NCBI RefSeq assembly: GCF_001949145.1
Contig: NW_019091376.1
Location: 2,278,017 to 2,290,083 of the forward strand
Reading direction: 5' to 3'
Source of the DNA: Acanthaster planci
Lineage: Eukaryota; Echinodermata; Asteroidea; Valvatida; Acanthasteridae
DNA: 12,067 nucleotides
In this document: piece after piece, positions 1 to 9,204 of the stretch
Position numbering within the stretch: the stretch's first letter is position 1
Layout: each line of letters begins with the position of its first letter
Position numbers and translations under genes: made by a program
The notes under the pieces: model-generated
Told to the model about the DNA's origin: nothing
Databases searched by the model: none
What the model saw: the letters and a program-made list of their open reading frames with translations, nothing else

Positions 1-9
1 AAATTCTCA

Positions 10-32
10 CTTGAATTAGTGGTCTGCACCCT
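10..32 (+). repeat. dispersed 19-base motif, copy 1
   Basis: CTTGAATTAGT, four variable bases, then TGCACCCT. The same 19 fixed bases with the same 4-base gap recur at 668-690. The flanks are not alike, so this is either a very worn repeat family or a short conserved site. Confidence 0.5.
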
Positions 33-667
33 GTAAACACAGCAAAGGATGCTGGGATACAATCAAAGATGGCTGGCAATCAATGTATCGTAATTCTCTC
101 GTAATGCTCATGTGATTCCGAAATAAATCATTCCTGATTGTTGATGTTAAATGGAAATCCCAATCTGGTGAGGTCGTCCGAACCTTAAGTGTGTAATCGA
201 CCGTTACACAATCTTTGGTCACAATTATTCAAGGAAAATTCTCCGCCAAGCAGAGGCGCCGAACAAGTACCCCTACAAATTGTTTCAAAAAGAGGGGTTT
301 GTGTGGACCAAGAAATTGTGAAGTTGTGTAAGTATGGCCCAGAATCATCTATGTAGATTCAGGGGCTCTCATTATGGGGGCAAAGCAGGCAAAACTGTTT
401 TTGAAAAATTGTCGGAAGAGCTTGAAAAGGTGAGGAATGCCATTTGAAAAATGGCTGCTGAGAAGACGTTGGGAACATTCACTTTTGGGGGGGGGGTGAG
501 TTTGATTTTGGCAGATAATTTAAAAATTCATTTGTTAACGTACTAAGTTTGAAAATCAAATGAAATCTGAAGGACCAAACAACACGTTTTTTGTTTGAGA
601 GGCCTCAGGGACTTCAGTTGCCTGTAATTGGGCTCCAAACTTTGAGTTTACACTGTTTTCAATGGAG

Positions 668-690
668 CTTGAATTAGTTCAGTGCACCCT
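668..690 (+). repeat. dispersed 19-base motif, copy 2
   Basis: Second copy of CTTGAATTAGT-N4-TGCACCCT. The four middle bases are TCAG here and GGTC in copy 1, which suggests that the outer parts are what is shared. Confidence 0.5.
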
Positions 691-1861
691 ACAGTATAGG
701 GTTGCAGGCCAGTAAATAGGCCGAAAACTGGGCTTGCATGTGGCAAACCACAATTTGTATATCTCAAATTCTCTATGAAACAGAGCATTTTGTGGTCCAC
801 GAACTTGAAGATTTGTTGAAAAGACAGGTTTAGACTAGCAGAAAGAATACCAGCTTGTGTCTGAGTGAGATTTGAAAGAAATCGGTGCCCGAAAACGGTC
901 TATTTTTCGAGAAGTGTAGGCAGCAATATTTCATACTGGCAAGGTGCTTCACGACAGCCTTTTAAGGGTGACATTATAGAAAGTTGAAAAGAAAGTGAAC
1001 AATTATAAAATGGGCTTTAATTTGATGTGCGTCTTTAACGCCTGGGAAACTCTTGAGTACTTTTCCCGATTTTTTAAAGTTCAGGTGTTTATCACTGTTG
1101 GCTACGACAGTTTACTTACTGGTCCGCAACCATTATTTTTCTCAAATCAGTCGGCCTTCGTATAATTTTTCAGCTTTGGATCCAGAACCATTTTGTTTCG
1201 GGAGGGGGGACTCGCTTTTGGGGGAAAAATACTTGAAATTTTTTATGTAACCTTTGATGATCTTTTGAGGAGTGGGACTACATTTAGGTTTTTTTTTTAC
1301 AGTTTTGAGAAGGAAGGAGAATGAAATACACCGTGAGTCTACAATTTCTCCTTCCTTATGAAAAATATGTATTACCAGGTGCTGGGGGGGGGTTGGTGTG
1401 CCCCCAGATCTATCCTTCTTTTTGAGGTAACTTACTTTGAATATGAATATTTTCTTTTGCAATTGGTGACAGATGAATATTCCATTTCAGTTGTCACCGT
1501 GGAAAACTTGTACATTTTCAATATTGCGTTCACAACGTATGCAAACGCCAATCTGAGTGATCATTGTGTTAAAGCGGGGCACGGTCACACCAGTTAGTTC
1601 TGTAAGTACGTGCGGGGCAGCCGTCATTGATTAAAACTATGAAGTGTTACAATTTCAAGGCTGATTCGCTATTAAAACAATTATAAAGGTAGTTTAATTA
1701 ACGAAGTATGGAATTCGTATGCATAGCCTAGGCTACAGGTGAAGGGCTGGAATCATTGTACGGGCCTTCTTGTACACTGCCCCGGGGGGAGGGGGGGGTT
1801 ACATACAAACATCATGGACTATCCTGCCGCTAGTACTAGTAGTTCTCTCTGCAGTATTATT

Positions 1862-2004
1862 GGTCTCGAGGGTCTCGAGACCATCTCGAGACCTTTTTGT
1901 GGTCTCGGTCTCGGGACGGATGGTCTCGGTCTCAAAAGTGCTGGTCTCGGTCATGGTCTCGGATGTCAAAGGCTTGGGTCTCCCCCTCGAGACCTGTCGA
2001 GACC
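1862..2004. repeat. GGTCTCG array with inverted copies
   Basis: GGTCTC occurs nine times on the + strand (starting 1862, 1871, 1901, 1907, 1922, 1928, 1943, 1955, 1977) and its complement GAGACC four times (1877, 1888, 1989, 1999), all within 143 bp. The inverted copies lie near the two ends and direct copies fill the middle. Bases 1871-1882 form a perfect 12-bp palindrome, enclosed by 9-bp arms (1862-1870 with 1885-1893), so the left end can fold into a hairpin. Open frames across it are low-complexity shadows (GLGLG, VSVS) and are not genes. It is a degenerate minisatellite or the end of a mobile element. Confidence 0.85.
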
Positions 2005-2179
2005 ACAATATAATGTGGACGATCGCACTCGCCAGCTGACCTCCGTAAGAGTCTAGCTTCCAAACACGACAACGTAATGTTACAAATTTCCATGATAAAG
2101 AATGAAATTGATGCTTGGACAGAGACTAGTCAATACAGTATACCACAACTGCGTCTAAAGTTGTTACTTTATTTCCAGC

Positions 2180-3194
2180 ACGGGAGACAGCCTTGGGAAC
2201 GATTCAACGCTCAACACGATGGAGACGAGGTTGGAAGCACTGGAACTGGTACACAGTTAACTGGCACACGTGCCCAAAGAATGTATTTCTTTTCCCTCAT
2301 TTGTCATCTCAGTAAATCAACATCTTACTGGGCTACTATTTTTTTCTTAATTTTTGTTTATGAAAACAATTTTAATGTTTCCATCAGTGGGGTCACTCAG
2401 GTTGGAAATGACGATTTCAATCAACAGGGAAATACCATATCAGTGGGTAACTTTCTTTCTGCTAACTGACCTTTCTAACCAGTCCAGTGATCATTAAAGA
2501 AGTATCACCGATAAAGTCGGACATTTAGCCTTAACATAAGGTCATTTTATACTTTGGTATTGGACAAATCATGCCCAATAAATTTGTGTGAACCGTATAA
2601 ATATGCCATACATCTTAATTGAAATTAAATGGAAATGGGCTTGGGAGTTCATGGTTATAATTAAACCATACACCTGCTAATATTGACATATCAAAAGTCT
2701 GCAGCTCATCACAACTACATTGTATTTCCCAGAGGTAAAATGAAATGTGTCAAGTGTTAAAAAAACCTTTAATCTATATATTTATGCTCAATGGTGTGCT
2801 GCATACGTTAATTTCTTTATTTTATATGTTCAATACAGTTATCGTATTATGTTGCTTGTCCTCATTCAGCTTTGCATAAAATAGTATACCGGTACATGTT
2901 TATTGTTTGGTCTCGGTCTTGATCTTGGAAGACTAGGTCTCGGTATCGACCTGCAAAAGTTTCAGTCTTGAAGTCTTGGTCTCGGTCTTGAAGGAGTGGG
3001 TCTCGAGTAGGTCGTCTTCTTTGCCAAGAAAATTGATAAAAATATAAATGTAAGTCAATATTTTACCACAAAGTTACAAATGTGTATAAGTGAAATCAGC
3101 ACTGGATGGCTGAAATCTTCATATAAGAAATTTATCATTTTTTTTTAGGTGGAATTGTTGGCTTAAAAAATGAGTTGCAGAAGACTATGATCTG
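2180..3194 (+). other. possible small spliced gene, three weak exons
   Basis: Three short segments have splice signals on both sides or a stop. Segment A, about 2180-2249, follows TTTATTTCCAG and has a frame containing DSTLNTMETRLEALEL, which looks like coiled coil. Segment B, 2388-2446, lies between TTTCCATCAG and GTAACT and reads VTQVGNDDFNQQGNTISV. Segment C starts at 3150 after a T-run and AG, and ends GIVGLKNELQKTMI with TGA at 3192-3194. B joins C in phase; A joins B only if its donor is moved to about 2230. AATAAA occurs at 3419-3424. There is no recognisable family and no start exon. It could easily be chance. Confidence 0.15.
2909..3004. repeat. second, more worn GGTCTCG array
   Basis: Four exact GGTCTC copies (starting 2909, 2936, 2978, 2999) stand among decayed versions such as GGTCTTG, AGTCTTG and GATCTTG. 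It belongs to the same family as the array at 1862-2004, about 900 bp away, but has lost the inverted copies. The similar unit suggests spread by one mechanism and an older age for this copy. Confidence 0.7.
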
Positions 3195-3581
3195 ACCATG
3201 TTTCACCTGAAAGCACACTCAGACATAAGGAACCAATATGCTTAGTTTCCACAATCATGTCTGCAACCGGACTGGCACCATGGTGCATTTTGGGAAACAT
3301 TGGTCAAAAACCTCAACTACCATGAGCATCCAATGACACGTATCCCCGTAGAAATTAGTTGGATTATAAAGGTCATAGACACATTGAAGTGTTAGGAGTT
3401 TCTCAAAGATCATATTAAAATAAAGATTTATATACTGCACCACTACCCACACTGCAAATCTGTCTGACATTAAGTATAGATTTAGGTGACTTGGTAGTGT
3501 TGTGCCAATGTGAAAAAAGTATCGGAGTGTATTTCATTCATTTTTTTAGTTGGTCATTTCTTAATGTACATTTAAATGTAC
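3005..3581. other. non-coding stretch
   Basis: AT-rich sequence with no gene that I can support, apart from the weak segment C listed above. A - strand frame of 71 codons at 3255-3470 has no matching splice signals and an amino-acid content typical of a chance frame. Confidence 0.5.
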
Positions 3582-3861
3582 CTTTGGCATGTCCAGGATG
3601 GTGAGGTGGAATCCTCCTAACTCCACACTGAGGTTGGCAACCATCTCTGGAGTTAGGTTAGATGCTTCCATACAAAGGGAGAATCCAACAGTATTTGACT
3701 CCCCTTTGTATGGCGCACCTTTCCGGAAGTTCTGCTGTTCTGCTGTCTGACTTTCACTCAGCCTCAGCAACCTGCAGAAGTTCCCTTTTGCTCCTGCATA
3801 TAGGAAGAGAACGTCCCGCTTTGCATAAGTCGGGAAACGTTGTTCAACTTTCACCCAGGTG
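3582..3861 (-). pseudogene. exon h of unidentified host gene (broken)
   Basis: A - strand segment is open for more than 90 codons and ends at a donor after ATGCCAAAG (GT at 3580-3581). The acceptor lies in a CAGAGAGCAG run around 3862-3869; AG at 3862-3863 gives the phase needed to follow exon g. The peptide holds VEQRFPTYAKRDVLFLYAG near its start and LSVELGGFHLTILDMPK at its end. It is the longest unbroken exon of the eight and is less AT-rich than its flanks. I do not recognise the family. It leaves in phase 0, so the gene should go on to the left, but I found no next exon. Confidence 0.4.
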
Positions 3862-3900
3862 CTGCTCTCTGTTTAAAACATCGCATTATGCTGTACTCAC

Positions 3901-4180
3901 TGCAATTTGTTTACAACCTCCCCTTCCTTCTTAAATCCAGCCAATGCGAGTTTCTTCTGCACTAAGTCTTGCAAAAGTGTGTCTAGGGCACTAGTCGGGA
4001 GAGCAAAAATACACAGCTTAATCTGAGGAACTCCCTCGATGTCTTCTCTCCTCATAGTCTAGCCCTTCAGTTCAGCATTCTCGAAAAGCACATCTGAAAA
4101 GCTTGTGTGGTCAGTTCAAAAGTTGGTCCCTCCTTGTCTGCCAGGAATAGGATGGACCTCATCTCCTGTCCATTGGCATC
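3901..4180 (-). pseudogene. exon g of unidentified host gene (frame change and stop)
   Basis: It starts after a clear acceptor (TATTAACAG) and ends at a strong donor (GTGAGT at 3895-3900). It enters in phase 0, as expected from exon f, and opens with DANGQEMRSILFLADKEG. Near 4090 the sensible reading moves to another frame (SDVLFENAELKG), meets a TAG at 4059-4061, and continues open with GVPQIKLCIFALPTSALDTL to the donor, leaving in phase 2. A long open reading on both sides of single breaks is what a young pseudogene or a sequence with errors looks like. The function is unknown. Confidence 0.45.
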
Positions 4181-4816
4181 CTGTTAATACACAGACAAAG
4201 AAGTTACTTTGCATCCCGAGATAACTGTGGTGTGGGGGCCAAGGGGAACCCCATACCGTGCACTCCCCTCCCTTCCCCTCCCTGTTCCCAAATCTTTAAA
4301 AATGTATGCAATAAACGTACATATTATTCATTAGAACTACTGAATTTGCAAATTTAACATAGCAATATCCAGAGGTAACTATGTTCATAGTGGAGAGTAA
4401 TCTCCTTAAGACTTTTGAATGCTGCCTTTGGCACTGTTGTACACAAAGTTGTACACATAAACTGAGGTGTTTAGTTTCCTAATTTCATTGCTGTACTTCA
4501 AAATAGGCACAAAAGACAACTCATTTCCTGTACGTCTCCAAACTGAGCTGTTAAGTCCTTAATATCTTACTCCACATGGCAGTTTTGAAAAGTTTTACTT
4601 CACCTTCCAAACATGTGTAATTGTTCACTGTCTTGGGGAGCATTGCATTTTGTCTCGCAAAGGGGAAAATGAGGCACTCCAAACACGAACAAAGACAAAG
4701 TTTATGTACTGTGCAATGCGCCACATCAAGGCATTCTATTTGTTTTGGCCGATACAATTTTCATATAATTGTATCAATGCACCCGTCTTTATAAACTTAA
4801 TTCAGTATGCACTTGC

Positions 4817-4906
4817 CTTCTGGTTCAAGACTTTGCAGCAAGTGTTTTTCCACTCGTCCTTTCCTGGGAGTGCTGTCTCCTCCTTTATTGTGTGACACAA
4901 CTGCAC
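4817..4906 (-). pseudogene. exon f of unidentified host gene
   Basis: A 90-base segment, exactly 30 codons, entered and left in phase 0. The acceptor is GGTTACCCCAG. The donor is of the rarer GC type: AAG followed by GCAAGT, which is the usual consensus for GC-AG introns. The peptide begins VQLCHTIKEETALPGKDEW and contains a Cys pair. It has no internal break. Its phase fits exons e and g on either side. I do not recognise the family. Confidence 0.4.
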
Positions 4907-5346
4907 CTGGGGTAACCAAAAATATAAAATATCAAGAAAATTATATAGCTTAGTATATGAAACCCCCTATTCATGAAACTGAGAAGTTCAGGTAATTAAA
5001 TATAACAGGTCAAGCATGAACATGAATTTGTGGCATTTCTCTCCTTTCAATGTAAAATTTTAAATTACATCACAGGGCAACCAAAGAAAAGGAAATTGTC
5101 TCATAAGCTATTAAATGTCTTGCCTGCTTATTCTTTTTAAACTGCTGAAAATCAAATTTAATTTCATTGAAAGGTAGATGGGCAGAACTTGGACTTTAGC
5201 CTCAAGTTTATACACTGCCACTTCAATGCTCTACCAACAGTGTTATGACCGAGTAAAAAATTTGATGAGCAATATAACGTGATTGAAACTAAGCCAAGAC
5301 CTTTAAAGTACCATTTGAACATTTTTAATATGCCCGATGTACTTAC

Positions 5347-5548
5347 CTTGTTATTGAATGTCATCTTAAATCCACGTAATGATGTGCCTAAATCCACCAA
5401 TGACATTGTGGATGTTTGCCAAGGCCAGGGTGGCTTCTAAGGACAGTGCTGCATGATAATAAACACTGCACCGTCGACTTTTGAAGAGCTCCTCCTCAGA
5501 ATGCAGTTTGTGCATCTCTCGCATAGCTAGAAAATTATGCTGACCCCC
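5347..5548 (-). pseudogene. exon e of unidentified host gene (frame change)
   Basis: The acceptor lies just before the G-run at 5548 and the donor is GTAAGT (5341-5346). It enters in phase 0, matching exon d. The first 57 or so codons are open and look like real, mostly helical protein: MREMHKLHSEEELFKSRRCS, then ALSLEATLALANIHNVIGG. This frame ends at TAA 5366-5368, but a neighbouring frame stays open to the donor (LRGFKMTFNNK) and leaves in phase 0, as exon f needs. One base gained or lost between roughly 5370 and 5410 would explain this. The family is unknown. Confidence 0.45.
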
Positions 5549-6596
5549 CTAAGGTGACGTACTTGAAGCCATTAGCCTAAAAAACAGAAAAGAAAAACAA
5601 TGGCCTTGTGTGAATCAAAGCTACACCATGTATTTCCCAAAGTTTACCATCTATGTACATGTAGACCTAGTTCCAAGTACATTTGGATACATGCCAATTA
5701 TTTTCCATGTCTACTGTAAACAGCGACTGGAATGTAAACAAAGGGCAGTGTATGTGTAGTTGTTAAGGTGACCAAATGTACTGTGTAGACAAAGGCATAA
5801 GTTTTCTCATATGCCATACCGTAGTAACCTGCAGGGGAGGGGGAGAGCTTACAAATTGTCCACAGAAAATTTCATCCAAGGAGGGCAAAAAGGATGGTTT
5901 CAAATGTGAGGATCTTGAATTATTTTCATAGTAGCCATTACGTTTTTTCCAGTGCCAAGCAATACTATGGTAAAGCTTGAACAGAACACAGCCTATTAAT
6001 TAAAAAAATGTCTACAACTGTAACTACATGTATCCGTCTTGACACATGACTTTACTAATCAAACTTTACTTCATATTCACCCATTTAAAAAAGAAAATAC
6101 TTAGAAAGGTGGTGGGGGGTTGTAAGGGAGGCAAATGCCCTTCCCCAACCTTTCAAACTTGGGGGCACTTGCCCCCTTGACTCACCACCTGTTCACATGC
6201 ATGTACAGGTATTGGCTCATTTTCTGATACAAAAACGGAATGGTTTCCATTACATTTACAACTACCACTATGTACATGATGCCGCAGATGGAAGCATACT
6301 CTTGATCACATGCGTGTTCTGCTATTGTCTGGTCACATAGCAATAGAATCAAAACTGATAAATCAAACAAAGTGATCCAAAGCTAGCGAGTTTTCTTATT
6401 AAAAACAAAAAGCAATGGATTGGTGGTTATTAGTAGAATCATGATAAACACGTGTTAAAAACCCAGCCAACTTTCAAACCTCAGTTAAACCTATGTCTAT
6501 ATATAATTTGGTTTTCAACACACATGTACCAGTTTGGTTCTTCATTACTAAACCTCCCCTAATTAAGGTATGATTAAGCACTGCGTATACACACAC
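5549..6596. other. intron-like non-coding stretch between exons d and e
   Basis: It holds no open segment with protein character. It contains the foldback element at 6107-6190 and two isolated TACATGTA copies (5656, 6025). A - strand frame at 6182-6370 is a chance frame overlapping the foldback. Confidence 0.5.
6107..6190. repeat. short foldback element
   Basis: Outer arms AGGTGGTG (6107-6114) and CACCACCT (6183-6190) are perfect complements. Inside is a perfect hairpin GGGGGCA-CT-TGCCCCC (6161-6176) and an imperfect one around GGCAAATGCCC (6129-6140). The whole 84-bp unit can fold on itself, as small foldback or MITE-like repeats do. No target-site duplication is evident. Confidence 0.6.
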
Positions 6597-6771
6597 CTTG
6601 GCCTCACTGAAGAGCTCTCTTTTCTGTAGAGTCTTGGTTATCACAACGACGGGCTGGTAAGTCTAGTTGGAGAAATTCTCCATCTCCTTCTGCAAGCTGA
6701 CTACAAATGAATCTCTCCTGGCCTTATCTGCTTCCCAACTTCTAAGTTTTGAATTGATATCCAAACATGGC
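6597..6771 (-). pseudogene. exon d of unidentified host gene (one in-frame stop)
   Basis: The acceptor is TTTATGCAG and the donor is AAG with GTGTGT (at 6596 and below). Read after one base, the 175-base exon gives 58 codons with a single TAG at 6663-6665. Before the stop it reads LDINSKLRSWEADKARRDSF and KEMENFSN, a charged, probably helical stretch. After it comes TYQPVVVITKTLQKRELFSE. It leaves in phase 0 into exon e. That the frame continues sensibly past one stop argues for a recently lost gene, a read-through case or a base error. Family not recognised. Confidence 0.45.
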
Positions 6772-7373
6772 CTGCATAAAGAAATGATAAGTTGATTTGA
6801 ATAACGGTAACACACACAGGATTCCTTACAGTGTCTGATGGCCACAGAAAAGTGGATCAGAAAATGGCAAGGCAAATAAAGCATGACGAATCACTACATG
6901 GGTTATGTTCTACTTCTACAAAAACTATAGTCTACAAATATTGCTTAGGATTTTAAATACACATATTTTTCTAAATTTCAAGGGCAAAATTCCTTTGTGA
7001 TTAAAAGACTTTTACCTTTAAGAAAATGGTATTACCAATAAAGAGTAAATTGTTTCGCAGGTGTTGATCCATGTTCAATAACAATGAACTTTTACATCAT
7101 TCAGAAATTGTAGTCGGCCTACCGTAATTTGGACATGTTTCGCACACCTTGATTGTCCTTAATTCAGACAAGAAACACAGAAGCAGCTATAAACCTCCAA
7201 TGGCAAAACCTTGTAAAGTTTGGGAAAATGCCAATAATCTTCCTTTATGACAAATTAACACGACAGGAACACTGAATAGAGTTCAGTGAGTGGCTAACTC
7301 TTAAACCAGTACAAAAGATTGAAATAGTACCAGTACATTTAAGACGAACTGAAAATTGAAAGATCATAATTAC
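6772..7373. other. intron-like non-coding stretch between exons c and d
   Basis: AT-rich, with no open segment of protein character and no repeat that I could define. Confidence 0.5.
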
Positions 7374-7506
7374 CTAGATATGCACTGGCGATCTCCTGCT
7401 TGTACGGGTTGCCAGTGGGTACTGATGTTGTATGCTGCAGAGTTCATGGTTGTTTTTAAACAGAGGTGGGACTTGGATTTCATCATGTTTCTGCTTCTTC
7501 TGACCA
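7374..7506 (-). pseudogene. exon c of unidentified host gene (frame unclear)
   Basis: The acceptor is CTGAATTACAG and the donor is GTAATT after CTAG. Entering in the phase left by exon b, it reads GQKKQKHDEIQVPPLFKNNH, but this frame stops at the donor (TAG). To meet exon d the reading must leave in another phase; that frame is open over the whole exon and contains AAYNISTHWQPVQ. The third frame also has a protein-like piece, PTGNPYKQEIASAYLG. At least one indel is therefore likely, and I cannot tell which frame is ancestral in the second half. Confidence 0.35.
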
Positions 7507-7565
7507 CTGTAATTCAGAAAATGTTGAGAAAGTGATGACGCTCAAAAATCCACATGTACACTGTA

Positions 7566-8738
7566 TACATGTATATACATGTCTACTTATATAACCATTC
7601 ACTGATTCAACCACAGAAAAACACTGTAGTTGGCATATGTGCACACCACGGTAACTGCAGGTATGTACAGTACATGTACTCTTTGGCATAGCAATACATG
7701 TACATGTAGCATTTAGTTGGGGGACCTGTGGGGAATCTGATTTGTGTGTATGTGTGGCTGGAAGACAAGTATGTCCCTCTCTCCCTGGCAATGATTGCTT
7801 GGTAATGCCACTTTGGCTGCAGGATAGTGCGGGTATGCGTAGAAATGAGTGATCCAACCAATTGTAGCTGTTGAAATACATGTACACCGATAACATGTCG
7901 ATGGGGGTTCTACAGTCAGTGTCTAATATGCTGCCTACATGCCCCACAACTTGTTCCATTAAGTACTAGAAAAGTATCAGGTTGTATATTGAAGTTTTAT
8001 GATGAACATTGTTCTTTTTACTGTCTGGGGTTATGCATGTACACGTTGGTCAATACATTATTCTCATACAAATACATACATGTATCTGTTACACCCCATC
8101 CCCATTATAGCATTGGTCCCAACTACAGCTGGGACTGTGACTTAATCCCAACTACAGTTGGGACCGGCCAAACAATATTGCTTCAGTTGGACTGGGCCCA
8201 ACTTTGGCTGGGATATAAATGTTATAGTTCAAGTTTGGTCCATTGCTACTTCCTCGCAACATCAGACTAATGCCAATTTTCATAAAATCTGACCATGGAG
8301 GTAGAAATGACCACCATATAACTGTAGAGATATGGTCCCAACTAGAGAAATTTGTTCCCACTCAGCTACATGTACATGTATGTGAAGCTTTTTGTGAAAT
8401 TTAACATTTTGTGCCAAACCGCAGGGGTTAATTAAAGGTCAGCACGGCCGTGCACGGGTAAAGTAATATCATAGAAAAAATGTATGATCCCAGTCACCTG
8501 GTGCAGCCGGGAACACATGGCCGGCGGCGACTGCCCCAACTATTGTTAGGCCTCCCCATCTACAGCGCTCTAGTTGGGACTGCACTCACGTGCAACTGTA
8601 GTTGGGAACAATGGTGTTGTAGGGGTGTAACATACCCCCCCCCGAAATTTAATTACATGTAGACCTATACATCCATGCATCATGGCATACGATAACATGT
8701 GGTTTATGTACATGTACATGCACTGAATCCTACATGTA
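7566..8738. repeat. cluster of the palindrome TACATGTA
   Basis: Eleven copies start at 7566, 7671, 7695, 7701, 7877, 8077, 8367, 8373, 8654, 8709 and 8731. Several overlap as TACATGTACATGTA. I found only two more in the rest of the window (5656, 6025). By chance an 8-mer would be expected about 0.02 times in this span. The unit is its own reverse complement, so every copy is present on both strands. Confidence 0.85.
8117..8607. repeat. cluster of TCCCAACTA in both orientations
   Basis: Exact TCCCAACTA lies at 8117, 8146 and 8336 on the + strand, and its complement TAGTTGGGA at 8571 and 8599. Near copies lie at 8196 and 8534. The unit at 8146-8163 is a perfect hairpin with 8-bp arms. A longer 12-bp inverted repeat, TCCCAACTAGAG (8336-8347) with its complement (8568-8579), encloses 220 bp. 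The arrangement, direct copies to the left and inverted copies to the right, is like the subterminal repeats of a small non-autonomous DNA transposon, but no end or target duplication could be fixed. Confidence 0.65.
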
Positions 8739-8739
8739 C

Positions 8740-8889
8740 CTCTGCGTGGCTTGAGGACTGTGGTTGGTCATCAGTACTGCTGTCAAGGCATATTCCTGGC
8801 TGCCCTCAGGAAAGCAGGTCTCCTCCTCCAACTCACACACCTGGGTGCCAATGGCAATGGCACCTTGAATGCTTCAACAAAGTCAGCAA
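8740..8889 (-). pseudogene. exon b of unidentified host gene (frame change)
   Basis: The acceptor is ATTGTCTCCAG; the donor is GTACAT after GCAGAG. The first third, entered in the phase left by exon a, reads ADFVEAFKVPLPLAP. Then, around 8838-8850, the sensible reading changes frame and continues VCELEEETCFPEGSQEYALT to the donor, leaving in phase 2 for exon c. An internal AG at about 8841-8842 could instead be the true acceptor, which would remove the need for a frame change but abandon the first third. Family not recognised. Confidence 0.4.
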
Positions 8890-8948
8890 CTGGAGACAAT
8901 TAATTGTGGCTTCGGCTTGAAAAGCTTGCTAAAAGTGAAACTGTTTAC

Positions 8949-9011
8949 ATGCCACAGATAATGACTGCTTGCCAGCACGCAAGGTCTGTCTTATGGGGAC
9001 GTGAATGTCAC
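8949..9011 (-). pseudogene. exon a of unidentified host gene (short)
   Basis: A 63-base segment lies between the acceptor TTTTTGCTACATCCAG and the donor GTAAAC. Read after two bases it gives DIHVPIRQTLRAGKQSLSVA and leaves in phase 1, which is what exon b needs. Being short, it could be chance; the phase agreement is the main support. No exon further upstream is visible before the N at 9204. Confidence 0.3.
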
Positions 9012-9203
9012 CTGGATGTAGCAAAAATCAGATAAAATTGACAGTTGAGGAGTATTCAAAGTTTTGATTTCCTATCAAAAGTCAATACTAAAAACCCTGT
9101 CTGCAGTTACCCATGGTATTCATGGTAAGTGAGAAATTCTCCTACACGTACAATTATAATCTAGATGTCTGCATCTACAAGTTGTGCATCCCTAGTAATG
9201 TAC

Positions 9204-9204
9204 N
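9204..9204. other. undetermined base at a change of sequence character
   Basis: A single N. To its right is dense, CpG-rich transposon coding sequence; to its left is AT-rich host-like DNA without any continuation of the capsid gene. It may mark a contig join or a collapsed gap. Confidence 0.7.

Larger units (their letters stand above)
1..1861. other. non-coding stretch, no gene recognised
   Basis: I see no gene here that I can support. The stretch is AT-rich with G-runs on the + strand: ten G at 487-496, nine at 1384-1392, eight at 1791-1798. A - strand segment at 16-222 stays open for 68 codons and could be an exon, but it matches nothing I know and has no clear splice sites at both ends. 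A segment at 1492-1601 has a good acceptor before it and a good donor (GTAAGT) after it, but its best frame ends in TAG just before the donor. Both are left uncalled. Confidence 0.5.
7507..8739. other. long intron-like stretch, repeat-rich
   Basis: No coding segment is supported. A 158-codon - strand frame at 7483-7959 runs through TACATGTA repeats and an ordinary splice acceptor and looks like chance. The stretch holds the TACATGTA cluster and the TCCCAACTA cluster listed separately, and nine C at 8635-8643. Confidence 0.5.

Noticed and set aside
1492-1601. Exon-like segment with acceptor and strong donor GTAAGT
   Set aside because: The only long frame ends in TAG just before the donor and no neighbouring exon fits.
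1739-2056. Overlapping open frames across the GGTCTCG array
   Set aside because: They are low-complexity translations of a repeat, open in several frames at once.
3662-3934. 90-codon + strand frame
   Set aside because: It lies opposite exon h, whose - strand reading has splice signals and better composition.
7483-7959. 158-codon open frame on the - strand, the longest in the left 9 kb
   Set aside because: It runs through TACATGTA repeats (Cys/Thr/Tyr-rich translation), crosses the acceptor of exon c, and has no domain or protein-like composition.
8480-8920. Two + strand open frames (8480-8662, 8699-8920)
   Set aside because: The first lies in the TCCCAACTA repeat cluster; the second is opposite exon b and contains repeat sequence.
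9107-9124. 18-base + strand micro-exon between CTGCAG and GTAAGT
   Set aside because: It is too short to support and has no partner exons.
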